Positions 1 through 8,102 of a DNA stretch of 29,743 bases are shown here, one piece after another. The DNA lies in the NCBI GenBank assembly GCA_037147235.1, contig JBAWVO010000044.1, forward strand, positions 1 to 29,743. Reading direction: 5' to 3'. A program made the position numbers and the translations under genes. This stretch comes from JANXQG01 sp037147235. GTDB taxonomy: Bacteria > Planctomycetota > Planctomycetia > Pirellulales > Thermoguttaceae. Every line of letters starts with the position of its first letter. The stretch's first letter is position 1. The notes beneath the pieces were generated by a model that ran no database searches, was not told where the DNA came from, and worked only from the letters and a program-made list of their open reading frames with translations.

Positions 1-1
1 G

Positions 2-55
2 AACGGAATGAATTCCGTTTTACTGAGTTCGGAACGGAATGAATTCCGTTTTACT
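2..55. repeat. Two copies of a short palindromic dispersed repeat
   Basis: The palindrome AACGGAATGAATTCCGTT occurs at 2-19 and again at 33-50. Each copy has 8-bp perfect arms and a GA loop, and each is followed by TTAC. The reverse-complement form, with TC in the loop, recurs at 14136-14153, and a decayed copy lies at 14173-14193. The family is therefore dispersed and found in both orientations. The second copy contains an ATG at 39 in frame with the next gene, but that start would be made of repeat sequence. Confidence 0.8.
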
Positions 56-71
56 TTCAAAAAATCATCGC

Positions 72-971
72 ATGGATCTGCTCTCCTCCGAAACCGCACG
101 CTGGATGGTCGCCGCTTGGTTTCTTTTTGTGGGCGGGTGCGTGGGCAGTTTTTTGAACGTGGTTGTCTATCGATTACCGGCCGGTATGAGCATCTCCTGG
201 CCCGGCTCGCACTGTCCGCGATGCAATCACACAATCCGTGCGTATGACAACATTCCCGTGCTGGCCTGGCTTTGGCTGCGGGGACGTTGCCGCGACTGCC
301 GCGAGCGGATTTCATTTCGCTATCCACTGGTTGAGGCCGTCGTGGCAGTACTCTTTCTGCTGCTGCTCGTCGTCGAGGTTTTTCACGGTGGGCATAATCT
401 GCCCGTCCGGATGCCGCACGTACCGCAAGGGCCTAACTCGTATCCACCTGCGCAATCCGTCTGTATCTGTCTCGTTCACCTGGGCCTGCTTTGCACGCTC
501 ATTTCTTCCGGGTTGATTCGCTGGGACGGTAAACGACCGCTGCGTTGGCTGTTCGTCCCGCTGTTGTTAGTCGGCCTTCTCGCGCCGCCGATCTGGCCCT
601 GGCTGCATCCCTGGCCGGCTGGGCCGGGCGTGGCAGAAAGTCCCTGGAGTGGCGTGGTTGATAGCCTGTTGGGCCTCGGTACCGCACTTTTCCTGGGCCG
701 AATTGCCGAGTGGTTGGGCGAGCGTTTCTCCGCGATTGGCAAGCCCGGAAATCAAATCTTGGGCGAGGCCCTGGTGATCGGCGTCGTACTCGGTTGGCAG
801 GCCGTTTTGGTACTCGTGCCGCTGGCGATGTTGCTGGAAGAACTGTCTCGCATTGCAGCACTACACTGGAGATTGGCGCGACGCTTCGTGGCGGCGGTCT
901 GGTTAGCTCCCTTGGCACTGTTTTGGATTTTGAATTGGGCTCGACTTGCGGCAGCACTAACTGTTGGGTAG
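72..971 (+). CDS. Prepilin peptidase-like membrane protein, probably peptidase-inactive
   Basis: The N-terminus matches the prepilin peptidase DiS_P_DiS domain. It has a GSFLNVVVYRLP segment, the zinc-type pairs CPRC and CRDC (residues 59-62 and 84-87 counted from the in-frame ATG at 39), a YDNIPVLAWL segment between them, and RYPLVE after them. Several hydrophobic segments follow, as in A24 aspartic peptidases of the type II secretion/type IV pilus pathway. The catalytic half is unusual. Where the family has LID...IPD, this protein reads LIRWDGKRP (Arg161). The GxGDxK motif expected about 12 residues before GWQAVL (252-257) is absent. I chose ATG 72 because the ATG at 39 lies inside a dispersed repeat, although neither has a clear Shine-Dalgarno sequence. 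It may keep an N-methyltransferase or structural role, or be decaying. Confidence 0.75.
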   Translation: MDLLSSETARWMVAAWFLFVGGCVGSFLNVVVYRLPAGMSISWPGSHCPRCNHTIRAYDNIPVLAWLWLRGRCRDCRERISFRYPLVEAVVAVLFLLLLVVEVFHGGHNLPVRMPHVPQGPNSYPPAQSVCICLVHLGLLCTLISSGLIRWDGKRPLRWLFVPLLLVGLLAPPIWPWLHPWPAGPGVAESPWSGVVDSLLGLGTALFLGRIAEWLGERFSAIGKPGNQILGEALVIGVVLGWQAVLVLVPLAMLLEELSRIAALHWRLARRFVAAVWLAPLALFWILNWARLAAALTVG

Positions 972-978
972 GAATAAT

Positions 979-1011
979 GGTGGGGCTTGTATCACTCGTC
1001 CCACCCTACGC
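979..1011. repeat. Dispersed GTGGGACGAG / GAGCCCCACC repeat
   Basis: A GGTGGGGCTTGT half is followed by ACTCGTCCCACCCTACG. Both halves recur in other gaps of the window: 5352-5370, 27171-27200, 27223-27284 and 27635-27661, in both orientations. This copy lies between the prepilin-peptidase-like gene and the LOG-family gene and could form a hairpin in a readthrough transcript. Confidence 0.65.
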
Positions 1012-1038
1012 AAATACTAACCCTGGAGAATACTTGAC

Positions 1039-1881
1039 ATGACTCAGCCCAGCGATCCGCAAAACCTCTCAAACAAGATCACTCAATGGCCCAGTTATCG
1101 ACTGGCCTATGAGGACATCGAGTTTTTGAACAGCCCTCGGCTACGGGCAGCGCGGATGGAACTGGAGTTCCTCAAGCCGGACCTGACGCTGGATGACCAT
1201 GGCATCGATAGCACAATCGTGGTTTTTGGTAGCACGCGGATCGTTGAACCGGCCGAGGCCCGTTGCCGCCTGGAGGATGCCCAGCAACGGTTGGTCCAAC
1301 AGCCCGGCGACGCATTGTGTCAACGGGCCGTGGCCCAGGCCGAGCGGATCGTTGCCAAGAGCCACTACTACGACATCGCTCGTGAGTTCGCTCAACGAGT
1401 ATCCCAAAACGTCTATGCCGATGGCAAGCCCCACTTCACCGTGATGACGGGCGGCGGGCCGGGGATCATGGAAGCCGCCAATCGCGGTGCGCATGACGTC
1501 GGCGCCAAGTCGGTTGGGCTAAACATCGCCCTGCCGATGGAGCAAGAGCCAAACCACTTCATCTCGCCCGAACTCTGTTTCCAGTTCCGCTATTTTGCCA
1601 TTCGCAAATTTCACTTTGTGCTGCGTGCGATGGCCTTGGTCGTTTTTCCTGGCGGTTTCGGTACGATCGACGAGTTGTTTGAAGTACTCGCTCTCCGCCA
1701 AACAGGCCGCATGCAGCACATTCCGGTGATTTTGGTTGGCCGGGAATACTGGAACCGGGCCGTCGACTTTACGTTTCTCGCTGACGAGGGTGTGATTGCT
1801 GACGACGACCTGAAGCTCTTCGAGTTCGTGGACACGGCCGAGGCGGCCTGGAAGATCATCCGCGAGTTCCATCTTTTGTAG
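1039..1881 (+). CDS. LOG family / TIGR00730 Rossmann-fold protein
   Basis: This 280-residue protein carries the two signatures of the LOG (lysine decarboxylase-like) family: GGGPGIMEAAN at 138-148 and PGGFGTIDE at 204-212. An FGSTR nucleotide-fold entry lies at 63-67. Characterised members are nucleoside 5'-monophosphate phosphoribohydrolases that release a base (cytokinin) from its ribotide. The substrate here cannot be told from sequence. It is longer than the roughly 190-residue LOG enzymes, with an extra N-terminal segment of about 60 residues and an inserted helix at about 75-120, like the larger TIGR00730 proteins of Gram-negative bacteria. GGAG at 1025-1028 lies 10 nt before the ATG. 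It is convergent with the SecA-like gene, 33 nt apart, with only a weak GAGCC/GGCTC hairpin between them. Confidence 0.85.
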   Translation: MTQPSDPQNLSNKITQWPSYRLAYEDIEFLNSPRLRAARMELEFLKPDLTLDDHGIDSTIVVFGSTRIVEPAEARCRLEDAQQRLVQQPGDALCQRAVAQAERIVAKSHYYDIAREFAQRVSQNVYADGKPHFTVMTGGGPGIMEAANRGAHDVGAKSVGLNIALPMEQEPNHFISPELCFQFRYFAIRKFHFVLRAMALVVFPGGFGTIDELFEVLALRQTGRMQHIPVILVGREYWNRAVDFTFLADEGVIADDDLKLFEFVDTAEAAWKIIREFHLL

Positions 1882-1914
1882 GTCGCCCGGTAGAGCCAAT
1901 TTCGCGGGCTCCCG

Positions 1915-3870
1915 TCACGCCCCCGGTGTGTCCAGATAGGGGTCTTGCCCCATCTGCTGCTGCATTTTCTTGCGTTCTTTCTCAAAATACATCAAGGCTC
2001 GGCGTTGACGAAAATGGCGGCCTTCGATCCGCCGTTGAGCGCGGCGGAAGAGATAGCTCAGGTAATCGAGCGAAGTGACCGCCTTCTTACCATAGGCCTC
2101 GAGCCGGTCGCTTTTTTTGGGCCCCAGACCGGCTAAGAGCAGATCATCGTCCAAGGCTAGGTACTGGCGGAACGTACCGGGATCGCCCTGGCGGCCGCAG
2201 CGGCCGATGAGCTGGCGGTCGATGCGTGCCGCGTCGTGCATTTCCGTAAGAATGACGTGCAGGCCGCCGATTTCAGCCACGCCGTCGCCAAGCTTGATGT
2301 CGGTTCCACGGCCAGCCATGTTCGTCGAGACGGTGACCCTGCTCTGCGCGCCGGCTTGGGCCACGATTTCAGCTTCGGCGGCGATATGATTGGCATTGAG
2401 TATTTGATGTTGGATGCCGCGTTCGGTCAATATGCGGGAAAGGATCTCGGATTTATCGATCGATCGCGTGCCGATCAGCATGGGTCGGCCCTGTTCGTGA
2501 AGCTGGCAGATTTCTTCCACGACAGCCTTCCACTTGGTCTCTTCCGTGCCGAAGACCTGGGTGCGAAGCCGCTGCCGAATGGCTGGCCGGTTTGTGGGAA
2601 TGGGGACGACACGGCAGCGATAGATCCGCCGCAACTCAGCCGCGGAGTCGATCCCCGTACCGGTCATTCCGGCCAGCTTTTCGTAGCGGAGAAAAAAGTC
2701 TTGGATCGTGACCCGTGCGGCCTGACCCGTGGCCACCGTTACCTCGACGCCCTGCATGGCCTCGACCGCCTGATGTAGGCCCTCGCGCCACTTGCGGCCC
2801 TCGGCTAGGCGACCGGTGAACTCATCAACGATCACGATCTCGCCGTCGCGGACGACGTACTGCCGGTCCAGCTTGTACTCGCGCTGGACAAGGACCGACC
2901 GCTCGATGAAACGATAGATATTGACCATGCCCATGGTGTCCAGTTCCGGCGGTTTGTCGAGCATGCGGGTTTTTAGCCGGCCTTCAAAGGTCAGTTCAAC
3001 CGTTTTCTTCTCGTGGTCGAACTCGTAGTCTTCCTCGTCGATGAACTGGCTGGCAACCGCTGCGCTCCACCGATAGCATTCCAATTCCAGCTTTTGCTCT
3101 TCGGTCGGCAGGGCACTGATAATCAACGGCGTACGGGCTTCGTCGATCAGAATGCTGTCGGCCTCGTCGACCAGCGCGAAGTAGGCGGCTCCTTGTACGG
3201 GCTTTTCGCTCGATTCGCTACCATGGCCGAGCATTCCGCCCAAGAGATCACTCTGGCCTTCGGAGATCCGCCGCAGTAGGAGGCGATCGCGGAGGAAATC
3301 GAAGCCGAACTCCTTGGCCGTGCCGTAGGTCACATCGCACTGGTAGGCCTTGCGGCGATCATCCTGCGACATTTGCGTCTCGACCACGCCCACCGTCATG
3401 CCCAAGGCGCGATAGATGGGGGCCATCCAGTCGGCGTCGCGACGGGCGAGGTAGTCATTCACAGTGGCCAAGTGGCTGCCTTTGCCGACCAGGGCATAAA
3501 GATACATGGGCAGTGTGGCGGCCAAGGTCTTGCCTTCACCGGTTTGCATCTCGGCGATGGACTTGCGAAACATGGCGATGCCACCCAGAAGCTGCACGTC
3601 GAAGTGCCGCATATTGATGGTTCTCCGACCGGCCTCGCGGACCAAAGCGTAGGCCTCGACCAGTAGCTTGGAAAGCGGCTCGCCACTTTTCGCCCGATAG
3701 CGCAGCGACAGGCTGCGCTTCCGAAGCTGCTCATCATTGAGCTTGAGCAGTTCCGGTTCCAACGCGCCGATCCTGGGCACAAGCTTCGCCCAATTCGCCA
3801 GCCGCCAGCGGTTTGCCACGCTGGAAAGCGACGACAGCGGAGATCCCAATAAGTTGAAAAGACTGCTCAC
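1915..3870 (-). CDS. Short SecA-like translocase ATPase (SecA paralogue)
   Basis: The motor domains of SecA are present. Walker A is MQTGEGKT (108-115), followed by ATVNDYLARRD (135-145). The Walker B/DEAD region is VDEADSILIDEARTPLIIS (234-252), followed by a preprotein cross-linking domain. NBD2 has NMAGRGTDIKL (517-527) and an IGRCGRQGDPG finger (555-565). At 651 residues it is much shorter than a housekeeping SecA (usually 830 or more). Homology ends near the start of the helical scaffold: the usual YDDVMNKQR region is replaced by YFEKERKKMQQQ, and there is no helical wing or C-terminal metal-binding tail. The motifs look intact, so it is probably an active specialised paralogue and not a pseudogene. 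Its start overlaps the stop of the lipoprotein gene by 4 nt (ATGA), implying translational coupling. Confidence 0.88.
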   Translation of the reverse strand: MSSLFNLLGSPLSSLSSVANRWRLANWAKLVPRIGALEPELLKLNDEQLRKRSLSLRYRAKSGEPLSKLLVEAYALVREAGRRTINMRHFDVQLLGGIAMFRKSIAEMQTGEGKTLAATLPMYLYALVGKGSHLATVNDYLARRDADWMAPIYRALGMTVGVVETQMSQDDRRKAYQCDVTYGTAKEFGFDFLRDRLLLRRISEGQSDLLGGMLGHGSESSEKPVQGAAYFALVDEADSILIDEARTPLIISALPTEEQKLELECYRWSAAVASQFIDEEDYEFDHEKKTVELTFEGRLKTRMLDKPPELDTMGMVNIYRFIERSVLVQREYKLDRQYVVRDGEIVIVDEFTGRLAEGRKWREGLHQAVEAMQGVEVTVATGQAARVTIQDFFLRYEKLAGMTGTGIDSAAELRRIYRCRVVPIPTNRPAIRQRLRTQVFGTEETKWKAVVEEICQLHEQGRPMLIGTRSIDKSEILSRILTERGIQHQILNANHIAAEAEIVAQAGAQSRVTVSTNMAGRGTDIKLGDGVAEIGGLHVILTEMHDAARIDRQLIGRCGRQGDPGTFRQYLALDDDLLLAGLGPKKSDRLEAYGKKAVTSLDYLSYLFRRAQRRIEGRHFRQRRALMYFEKERKKMQQQMGQDPYLDTPGA

Positions 3871-4577
3871 GAGGGTCGATTATCGTAGTTGTATCCACCC
3901 GGCGGAAAGAGGCCCGGCATCGCGCCGGCAGGGGGCGAAACGGCAGGGGGCGAAACGACAGGGGGCGACAACGGTGCTGGATCTGCAGGCGCGGATGGAC
4001 CGGGGCCGGGTCCCATCGGTGCTGCTCCACCTGTCGAAGGGACATAACTACCCGGCGTCATCGGCGCCATCGGCGACACGGGCGACACGGGATACCTATC
4101 GGCCGGCATCGTTGCCGGTGGTGACAAACCGGGGTTGGAATAGCCCGAGGGAGGCGCAATGCCTTGCGTGGGTAAGCCCGAGGGCGGCGAGGTAAGGGGC
4201 GGCGAGGTAAGGGGCGGCGAGGTAATAGCTGGTGCCCCATAGCCGTAGGGAACCCCACTTCCTCCTGATCCCGGCGTCGCAGGCATGGGTGCGACGATTC
4301 CTGGTGTACTTGGCGTAGATGATATCGGTGCCGGCAACAGATTTGGCTGCGGAGTTGGCTGGATCCCGCCGTTGGGAAGCGGCGTTCCCTGCCATAGGAT
4401 CGGTTGTGGCCGCAAGGGTTGCTCGCATCCCGGGCGGATGATCGGGGCACCAATCGAACCTGTTGCCGGTGCCGGTACCGTCGTTCGGCCCCAGAATGGG
4501 TCAAGTGCCTGCTGCCCCTTGTGTTGGCATCCGCTCAAGGCCGTTGTGGCAAAAATCACAAGCACGAGGCGCATCAT
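3867..4577 (-). CDS. Proline-rich lipoprotein coupled to the SecA paralogue
   Basis: A short signal peptide (MMRLVLVIFATTA) ends in the lipobox LSGC, so the mature protein is predicted to be a membrane-anchored lipoprotein. The rest is low-complexity Pro/Ser/Gly/Thr sequence with no recognisable domain. It includes three LTSPP units and a PPVVSPPAVSPPAG tract, both from 15-bp DNA repeats. I chose ATG 4577 because AAGGAG lies 9 nt upstream of it. An in-frame TTG at 4583 is too close to that site. The stop overlaps the SecA-like start by 4 nt. Such a flexible tail could span the periplasm or be a substrate or partner of the SecA-like ATPase, but that is inference from gene order only. Confidence 0.75.
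   Translation of the reverse strand: MMRLVLVIFATTALSGCQHKGQQALDPFWGRTTVPAPATGSIGAPIIRPGCEQPLRPQPILWQGTPLPNGGIQPTPQPNLLPAPISSTPSTPGIVAPMPATPGSGGSGVPYGYGAPAITSPPLTSPPLTSPPSGLPTQGIAPPSGYSNPGLSPPATMPADRYPVSPVSPMAPMTPGSYVPSTGGAAPMGPGPGPSAPADPAPLSPPVVSPPAVSPPAGAMPGLFPPGGYNYDNRPS
3927..3971 (-). repeat. 15-bp coding tandem repeat, about three units
   Basis: GGCAGGGGGCGAAAC is repeated at 3927-3941 and 3942-3956, with a diverged third unit at 3957-3971. It encodes SPPAV-type pentapeptides in the lipoprotein. The unit length is a multiple of three, so copy changes keep the frame. Confidence 0.85.
4182..4226 (-). repeat. 15-bp coding tandem repeat, three units
   Basis: GGGCGGCGAGGTAAG is present at 4182-4196 and 4197-4211. 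The third unit at 4212-4226 differs at its last base. It encodes LTSPP three times in the lipoprotein. It is a second, unrelated 15-bp array in the same gene. Confidence 0.9.
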
Positions 4578-4790
4578 GGGCAAGAGCTCCTTTCCGACCG
4601 GGAGGCTGGGAACGGGTTAACTTTTTCGGCTCGCTCGATTCCCACCAAGGGGTAGCCGATCGAATCTTCAAATAATAGGGGAAAAGCTTTGACCAACGTA
4701 GATTAGCGATTTTCCCAATCTTGTCCAGACGTATTTTGGAAACCTCGGGGGAATTCGACCTTACGAAGACCTAATGCACCGTTAGGGTTA

Positions 4791-4857
4791 TTTTCAAGAC
4801 TTCTTGTTCCAGCTAGAATAACCGTACTTGGCTTGTCATTTGACTTGTCACTTGTCA
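4791..4857 (+). promoter_or_regulatory. Possible promoter and CTTGTCA triplet before the SpoIIAA-like gene
   Basis: A TTTTCA...TAGAAT pair (4791-4796 and 4814-4819, 17-nt spacer) resembles a moderate sigma-70 promoter. Just downstream, the heptamer CTTGTCA occurs three times at 4832, 4844 and 4851, which may be an operator or a local duplication. The rest of the 305-nt gap (4578-4882) shows nothing I can name. Confidence 0.35.
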
Positions 4858-4882
4858 ATCTTTTCTCAAGGAGGGTCAAATC

Positions 4883-5323
4883 ATGATCCAAACAATCGAT
4901 ACAGGTTATCGGAAGGTGGTCGGCTTGACGTTGTGTGGCAAACTGCACGATGAGGACTACAAGCAGGTTTTGCCGACAATGGAGTCCATCTTGACGGCAG
5001 AGGGCAAGGTGCGGCTATTCATCCAATTTGAGGATTTTCTTGGGTGGGACTTGCGCGCCGCCTGGGATGATCTCAAGTTCAACCTCAAGCATTACGCGGA
5101 TTTCGAGCGTATTGCGATGGTGGGCGACCGCAAGTGGGAAAAGTGGATGGCCACATTTTTCAAGCAGTTCATGAAGGCCGAGGTGAGGTATTTCGACAGT
5201 TCGGAAGTCGAGACTGCCTGGGATTGGCTTCGGGAAGGCCAAGAGTGTAATAGCGAGCCGGAACAGGCCGATCAGCCAGCAGATATTTCAGACAACTACG
5301 ACGTATGGCATTACGCCTGGTAG
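4883..5323 (+). CDS. SpoIIAA-like (STAS-fold) protein
   Basis: The 146-residue protein matches the SpoIIAA-like family (PF11964) by overall pattern. It has an N-terminal beta-rich segment (VVGLTLCGKLHDEDYKQVLP), a central RLFIQFEDFLGWDLRAAWDDLKF segment, then IAMVGDRKWEKWMATFF and a C-terminal WLREG. Family members have a STAS/CRAL-TRIO-like fold and are of unknown function, possibly small-ligand or membrane-association sensors. The last 30 residues (after about 115) form an acidic, polar tail ending in WHYAW that is outside the family. An AAGGAGGG ribosome-binding site lies 7-8 nt before the ATG, suggesting strong translation. It is a single gene, divergent from the lipoprotein gene. Confidence 0.8.
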   Translation: MIQTIDTGYRKVVGLTLCGKLHDEDYKQVLPTMESILTAEGKVRLFIQFEDFLGWDLRAAWDDLKFNLKHYADFERIAMVGDRKWEKWMATFFKQFMKAEVRYFDSSEVETAWDWLREGQECNSEPEQADQPADISDNYDVWHYAW

Positions 5324-5351
5324 AGGCAGAGCTATTGGCTCTGTGCGCAGA

Positions 5352-5463
5352 CGTAGGGTGGGACGAGAGCAGCGAAGAGAAGCTTCATGCTCCGCCACCA
5401 GCATGCTCCGATCCCACTCGGCGGCGAATGCCGGGTAGTAGGCTTAAAAGGCGTAACGCCGGC
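5352..5463. repeat. Mosaic of dispersed repeat fragments
   Basis: This gap between the SpoIIAA-like gene and fabI contains a copy of the GTAGGGTGGGACGAG motif (5353-5367). It also has a GTAGGCTTAAAAGGCGTAAC / GCCGGCCCTAC segment (5439-5467). No ORF or promoter is convincing here. Confidence 0.45.
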
Positions 5464-5464
5464 C

Positions 5465-6235
5465 CTACAACCCGATGATATTGTAACCGCAGTCAACATG
5501 CAGGATCTCACCCGTGACGCCCGAGGAGAGGTGGCTGAGTAGGTAGACGCCCGTGTTGCCGATGTCTTCCGTTTCCACGTCGCGGCCCAGCGGGGCCTTT
5601 TTCGAGGCATACTGCCGCATTTTGTCGAAGTGCGAAATGCCCGCCGAGCTGAGTGTTCGCACCGGACCGGCACTGATGGCATTCACGCGGATGTTCTGGC
5701 GGCCGAGATCCCAGGCCAAGTAGCGCACGCTGTGTTCTAGTGCCGCCTTGCAGATGCCCATGACATTGTAGCCCGGCACGACTTTCTCGCCGCCGTAGTA
5801 GCTGACGGTCATGATCGATCCACCTTCGGTCATCAGGGGCGACGCCGCACGGCAAGTCGCCACGAGGCTATAGACGCTGATGTCCATGGCCAGGTGCCAA
5901 CCGGCGCGACTCGTGTTTACGTAGGGATTTTTAAGCTCCATCGGTGGGGCGAAGGCGATGGAGTGGATGAGGAAGTCCAACCGCCCGTAGGTCGCCTTCA
6001 CCATGTCGAACGTGCGGATGATATCTTCGTCGTTCTGCACGTCGCAGGGGAAGATCATCTTCGCGCCCTTAGGCTCGACCAGGTTTCGGACGCGGCGCTC
6101 GTTCGACGGGCTGGGCAGGTGGGTGAAGGCGAGTTCGGCCCCTGCGGCATACAGCGACTCGCTCAAGGCCCAGGCAATGCTATGATCGTTCGCCAGGCCC
6201 ATAACGAGGCCAACTTTTTTGGATAGCAATCCCAT
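5465..6235 (-). CDS. fabI: Enoyl-[acyl-carrier-protein] reductase FabI
   Basis: FabI reduces trans-2-enoyl-ACP with NAD(P)H, the last step of each fatty-acid elongation round, in the cytoplasm. The 256-residue protein has the FabI form of the SDR fold: GLANDHSIAWA (13-23) for the cofactor, SIAFAPPMEL near 92-101, and the catalytic Tyr146, Tyr156 and Lys163 (SYYGGEKVVPGYNVMGICKA), at the same numbers as in the E. coli enzyme. VNAISAGPVRTL (184-195) precedes the substrate-binding loop. Ala94 stands where E. coli has the Gly93 tied to triclosan binding, as in many FabIs. It lies 23 nt downstream of the acyl-CoA dehydrogenase gene and is probably co-transcribed. AGGGGG sits 5 nt before the ATG. 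Confidence 0.95.
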   Translation of the reverse strand: MGLLSKKVGLVMGLANDHSIAWALSESLYAAGAELAFTHLPSPSNERRVRNLVEPKGAKMIFPCDVQNDEDIIRTFDMVKATYGRLDFLIHSIAFAPPMELKNPYVNTSRAGWHLAMDISVYSLVATCRAASPLMTEGGSIMTVSYYGGEKVVPGYNVMGICKAALEHSVRYLAWDLGRQNIRVNAISAGPVRTLSSAGISHFDKMRQYASKKAPLGRDVETEDIGNTGVYLLSHLSSGVTGEILHVDCGYNIIGL

Positions 6236-6258
6236 AAATGCCCCCTACTGCTTTGATC

Positions 6259-8010
6259 TCAATCGTTGGCCGGCACAGGCCCAGCCAGCACTTCATATTC
6301 GGCAAGCACCGCCATGTCACCAGCGTGGATCTGCTCCAAATTCATCCGCAGAACCGACATTTCGCGGTCGATGAACCGCCGAGCGACACGTTTTTTGCGC
6401 GGGTTGGCAGCCCCCTGACCCAGGAACAAATGACCAATGATAACCGAGATCGACGAATCGACCAACCGCCGGCCGGCCAGATCCATGTAAGCGGGGGACT
6501 GCGTCTTGATGAACTGGATGGCCTCTAGGATTTGCTGCTTGGCCACCAAGAGTTTCTGTTTCAGCTCGATCAACAGGGGATCGCCGTATTCCTTCATATC
6601 CCACGCGTCGGTCCATGTCGCGAAAGACCCGGAGCTTACCCCCCGCACGGCTGCCACGACCTGCAACTGGCTTGTTCCTTCATAGATTGTCGTGATCCGC
6701 GAATCGCGGAGATAGCGTTCGGCCGCATAGTCCTTCATGTAGCCGGAACCGCCCAGCACTTGGATGGCATTATGCGAGACGCGGACCGACATTTCGGAAC
6801 AGTAATACTTGCACATCGGCGTGAGCATGCCGTTCATCCGCTTGAGAGCGCGGGCCAACTGCTTGCGCCGCTTTTCTTCGTCCTTCTCCAGCGGACCGCC
6901 CCACTCGAGCACGCGGGCGTTGTTATTCTCTTGGTCGCAGACGCGGCTTGTCTCGTAAGCCAGTGCCCGGGCAGCCTCGACGTCGATCTTCATGTCGGTG
7001 ACCAACTCAGCCACGGCCGGCAGGCGCTCGATGGGCACGCCGAACTGCCGTCGCGTATGCGCGTAGTTCCGCGCCAAGCGGAAGGCTGCTTCGCCCACGC
7101 CCAGCGACTGGGACGCAATGCCCACGCGGGCACCGTTCATAAGCGCCATCACGTAGGTGATGAGTCCTCGCTGCCGCTCGCCGATCAGACGGCAGGGCGT
7201 GTCGTCGAAGACTAACTCGCATGTTGGCGAACCGTGAATCCCCAGCTTCTCTTCTAGGTGCCGCACGCGGACCGTCGGCCCCCGATCAGCAACGAAAAGG
7301 CTCAGGCCGCGACCATCGCCGATTTCCGGCTCGCTGCGGGCGAGAACCAGCAGCACCTCGCCGCAACCGTTGGTGATGAACCGCTTCACGCCGTTGAGCA
7401 GCCAGTTGCCGCTTTCGTCCTGATAGGCCCGCAATCGCACGGCTTGAAGGTCGCTTCCGGCGTCAGGCTCGGTGAGCACCATGGCACCGGTCACCTTGCC
7501 TTCGCAGAACAGGGGAAGATACTCGTTGCGGATCTCGTCGTTGGCGAAAGCGTAGATCGTCTCGGCAATGCCCTGAAGACCAAAGAGATTGGTCAGCGAG
7601 CAATCGGCCCGGGCGACAAGTTCATTGGCGATGGTATAGATCACGTTAGGGCAGTTTAGCCCGCCGTATCTCCGCGGCAAGGTGAAGCCCATCATGTCGC
7701 CTTGCGTCAGGCGGTCCAGGTTTTTCTGCACCAGCGGGTGCAGCGTCACCGTGCCGTCGTCGTTGAGCGTGTTGCCCTCGTGATCGACCTGCTCGGCGTG
7801 AGGGGCGATCATCTCGCCGCAGATCTCGCCGAGGATCGTCAAGGTACGGCGATAGTTGTCCACGGCATCGGCTGCATTCAGCGGGCCGTAGTCGTCCCCA
7901 TTGCCACCCGCGTTTTTGAAGTCATCCTCCTGCTGCTTGGCAAGCTCTTCCATGTCGATATGGTTGAACAGGAACTGGATGTCTTCGTTGTCGAGAAAGA
8001 AATTAGCCAT
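6259..8010 (-). CDS. Acyl-CoA dehydrogenase, long form
   Basis: This flavoprotein should oxidise acyl-CoA to trans-2-enoyl-CoA and pass electrons to ETF. Visible motifs are TEPDAGSDL (180-188), GVKRFITNG (207-215), RQFG (321-324), QVLGGSGYMKDY (417-428), and IYEGTSQLQ (442-450) with Glu444 as the likely catalytic base. At 583 residues it is longer than the roughly 380-residue short-chain enzymes. It has about 50 extra N-terminal residues, a charged insert (ENNNARVLEWGGPLEKDEEKRRKQ, about 361-384) and a helical C-terminal domain of about 125 residues. This resembles DmdC/AcdA-type long acyl-CoA dehydrogenases. The chain length or acyl group used cannot be read. The etfA gene lies immediately upstream. 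Confidence 0.92.
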   Translation of the reverse strand: MANFFLDNEDIQFLFNHIDMEELAKQQEDDFKNAGGNGDDYGPLNAADAVDNYRRTLTILGEICGEMIAPHAEQVDHEGNTLNDDGTVTLHPLVQKNLDRLTQGDMMGFTLPRRYGGLNCPNVIYTIANELVARADCSLTNLFGLQGIAETIYAFANDEIRNEYLPLFCEGKVTGAMVLTEPDAGSDLQAVRLRAYQDESGNWLLNGVKRFITNGCGEVLLVLARSEPEIGDGRGLSLFVADRGPTVRVRHLEEKLGIHGSPTCELVFDDTPCRLIGERQRGLITYVMALMNGARVGIASQSLGVGEAAFRLARNYAHTRRQFGVPIERLPAVAELVTDMKIDVEAARALAYETSRVCDQENNNARVLEWGGPLEKDEEKRRKQLARALKRMNGMLTPMCKYYCSEMSVRVSHNAIQVLGGSGYMKDYAAERYLRDSRITTIYEGTSQLQVVAAVRGVSSGSFATWTDAWDMKEYGDPLLIELKQKLLVAKQQILEAIQFIKTQSPAYMDLAGRRLVDSSISVIIGHLFLGQGAANPRKKRVARRFIDREMSVLRMNLEQIHAGDMAVLAEYEVLAGPVPAND

Positions 8011-8102
8011 GCGAAAGCTCCACGATGCGGAGAGTTGTTAGTTGTCGGTTGCCGGCGGGGTCAGGAGACCCACGCCGAACTCTGGTTGTCGGTTATATCT
8101 TA

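Noticed and set aside
1893..1911. GAGCC/GGCTC hairpin as a bidirectional terminator
   Set aside because: The stem is only 5 bp, with no T run on either strand. Too weak to call.
6532..7215. 227-codon frame opposite the acyl-CoA dehydrogenase gene
   Set aside because: Shadow of a clear gene; no domain is visible.
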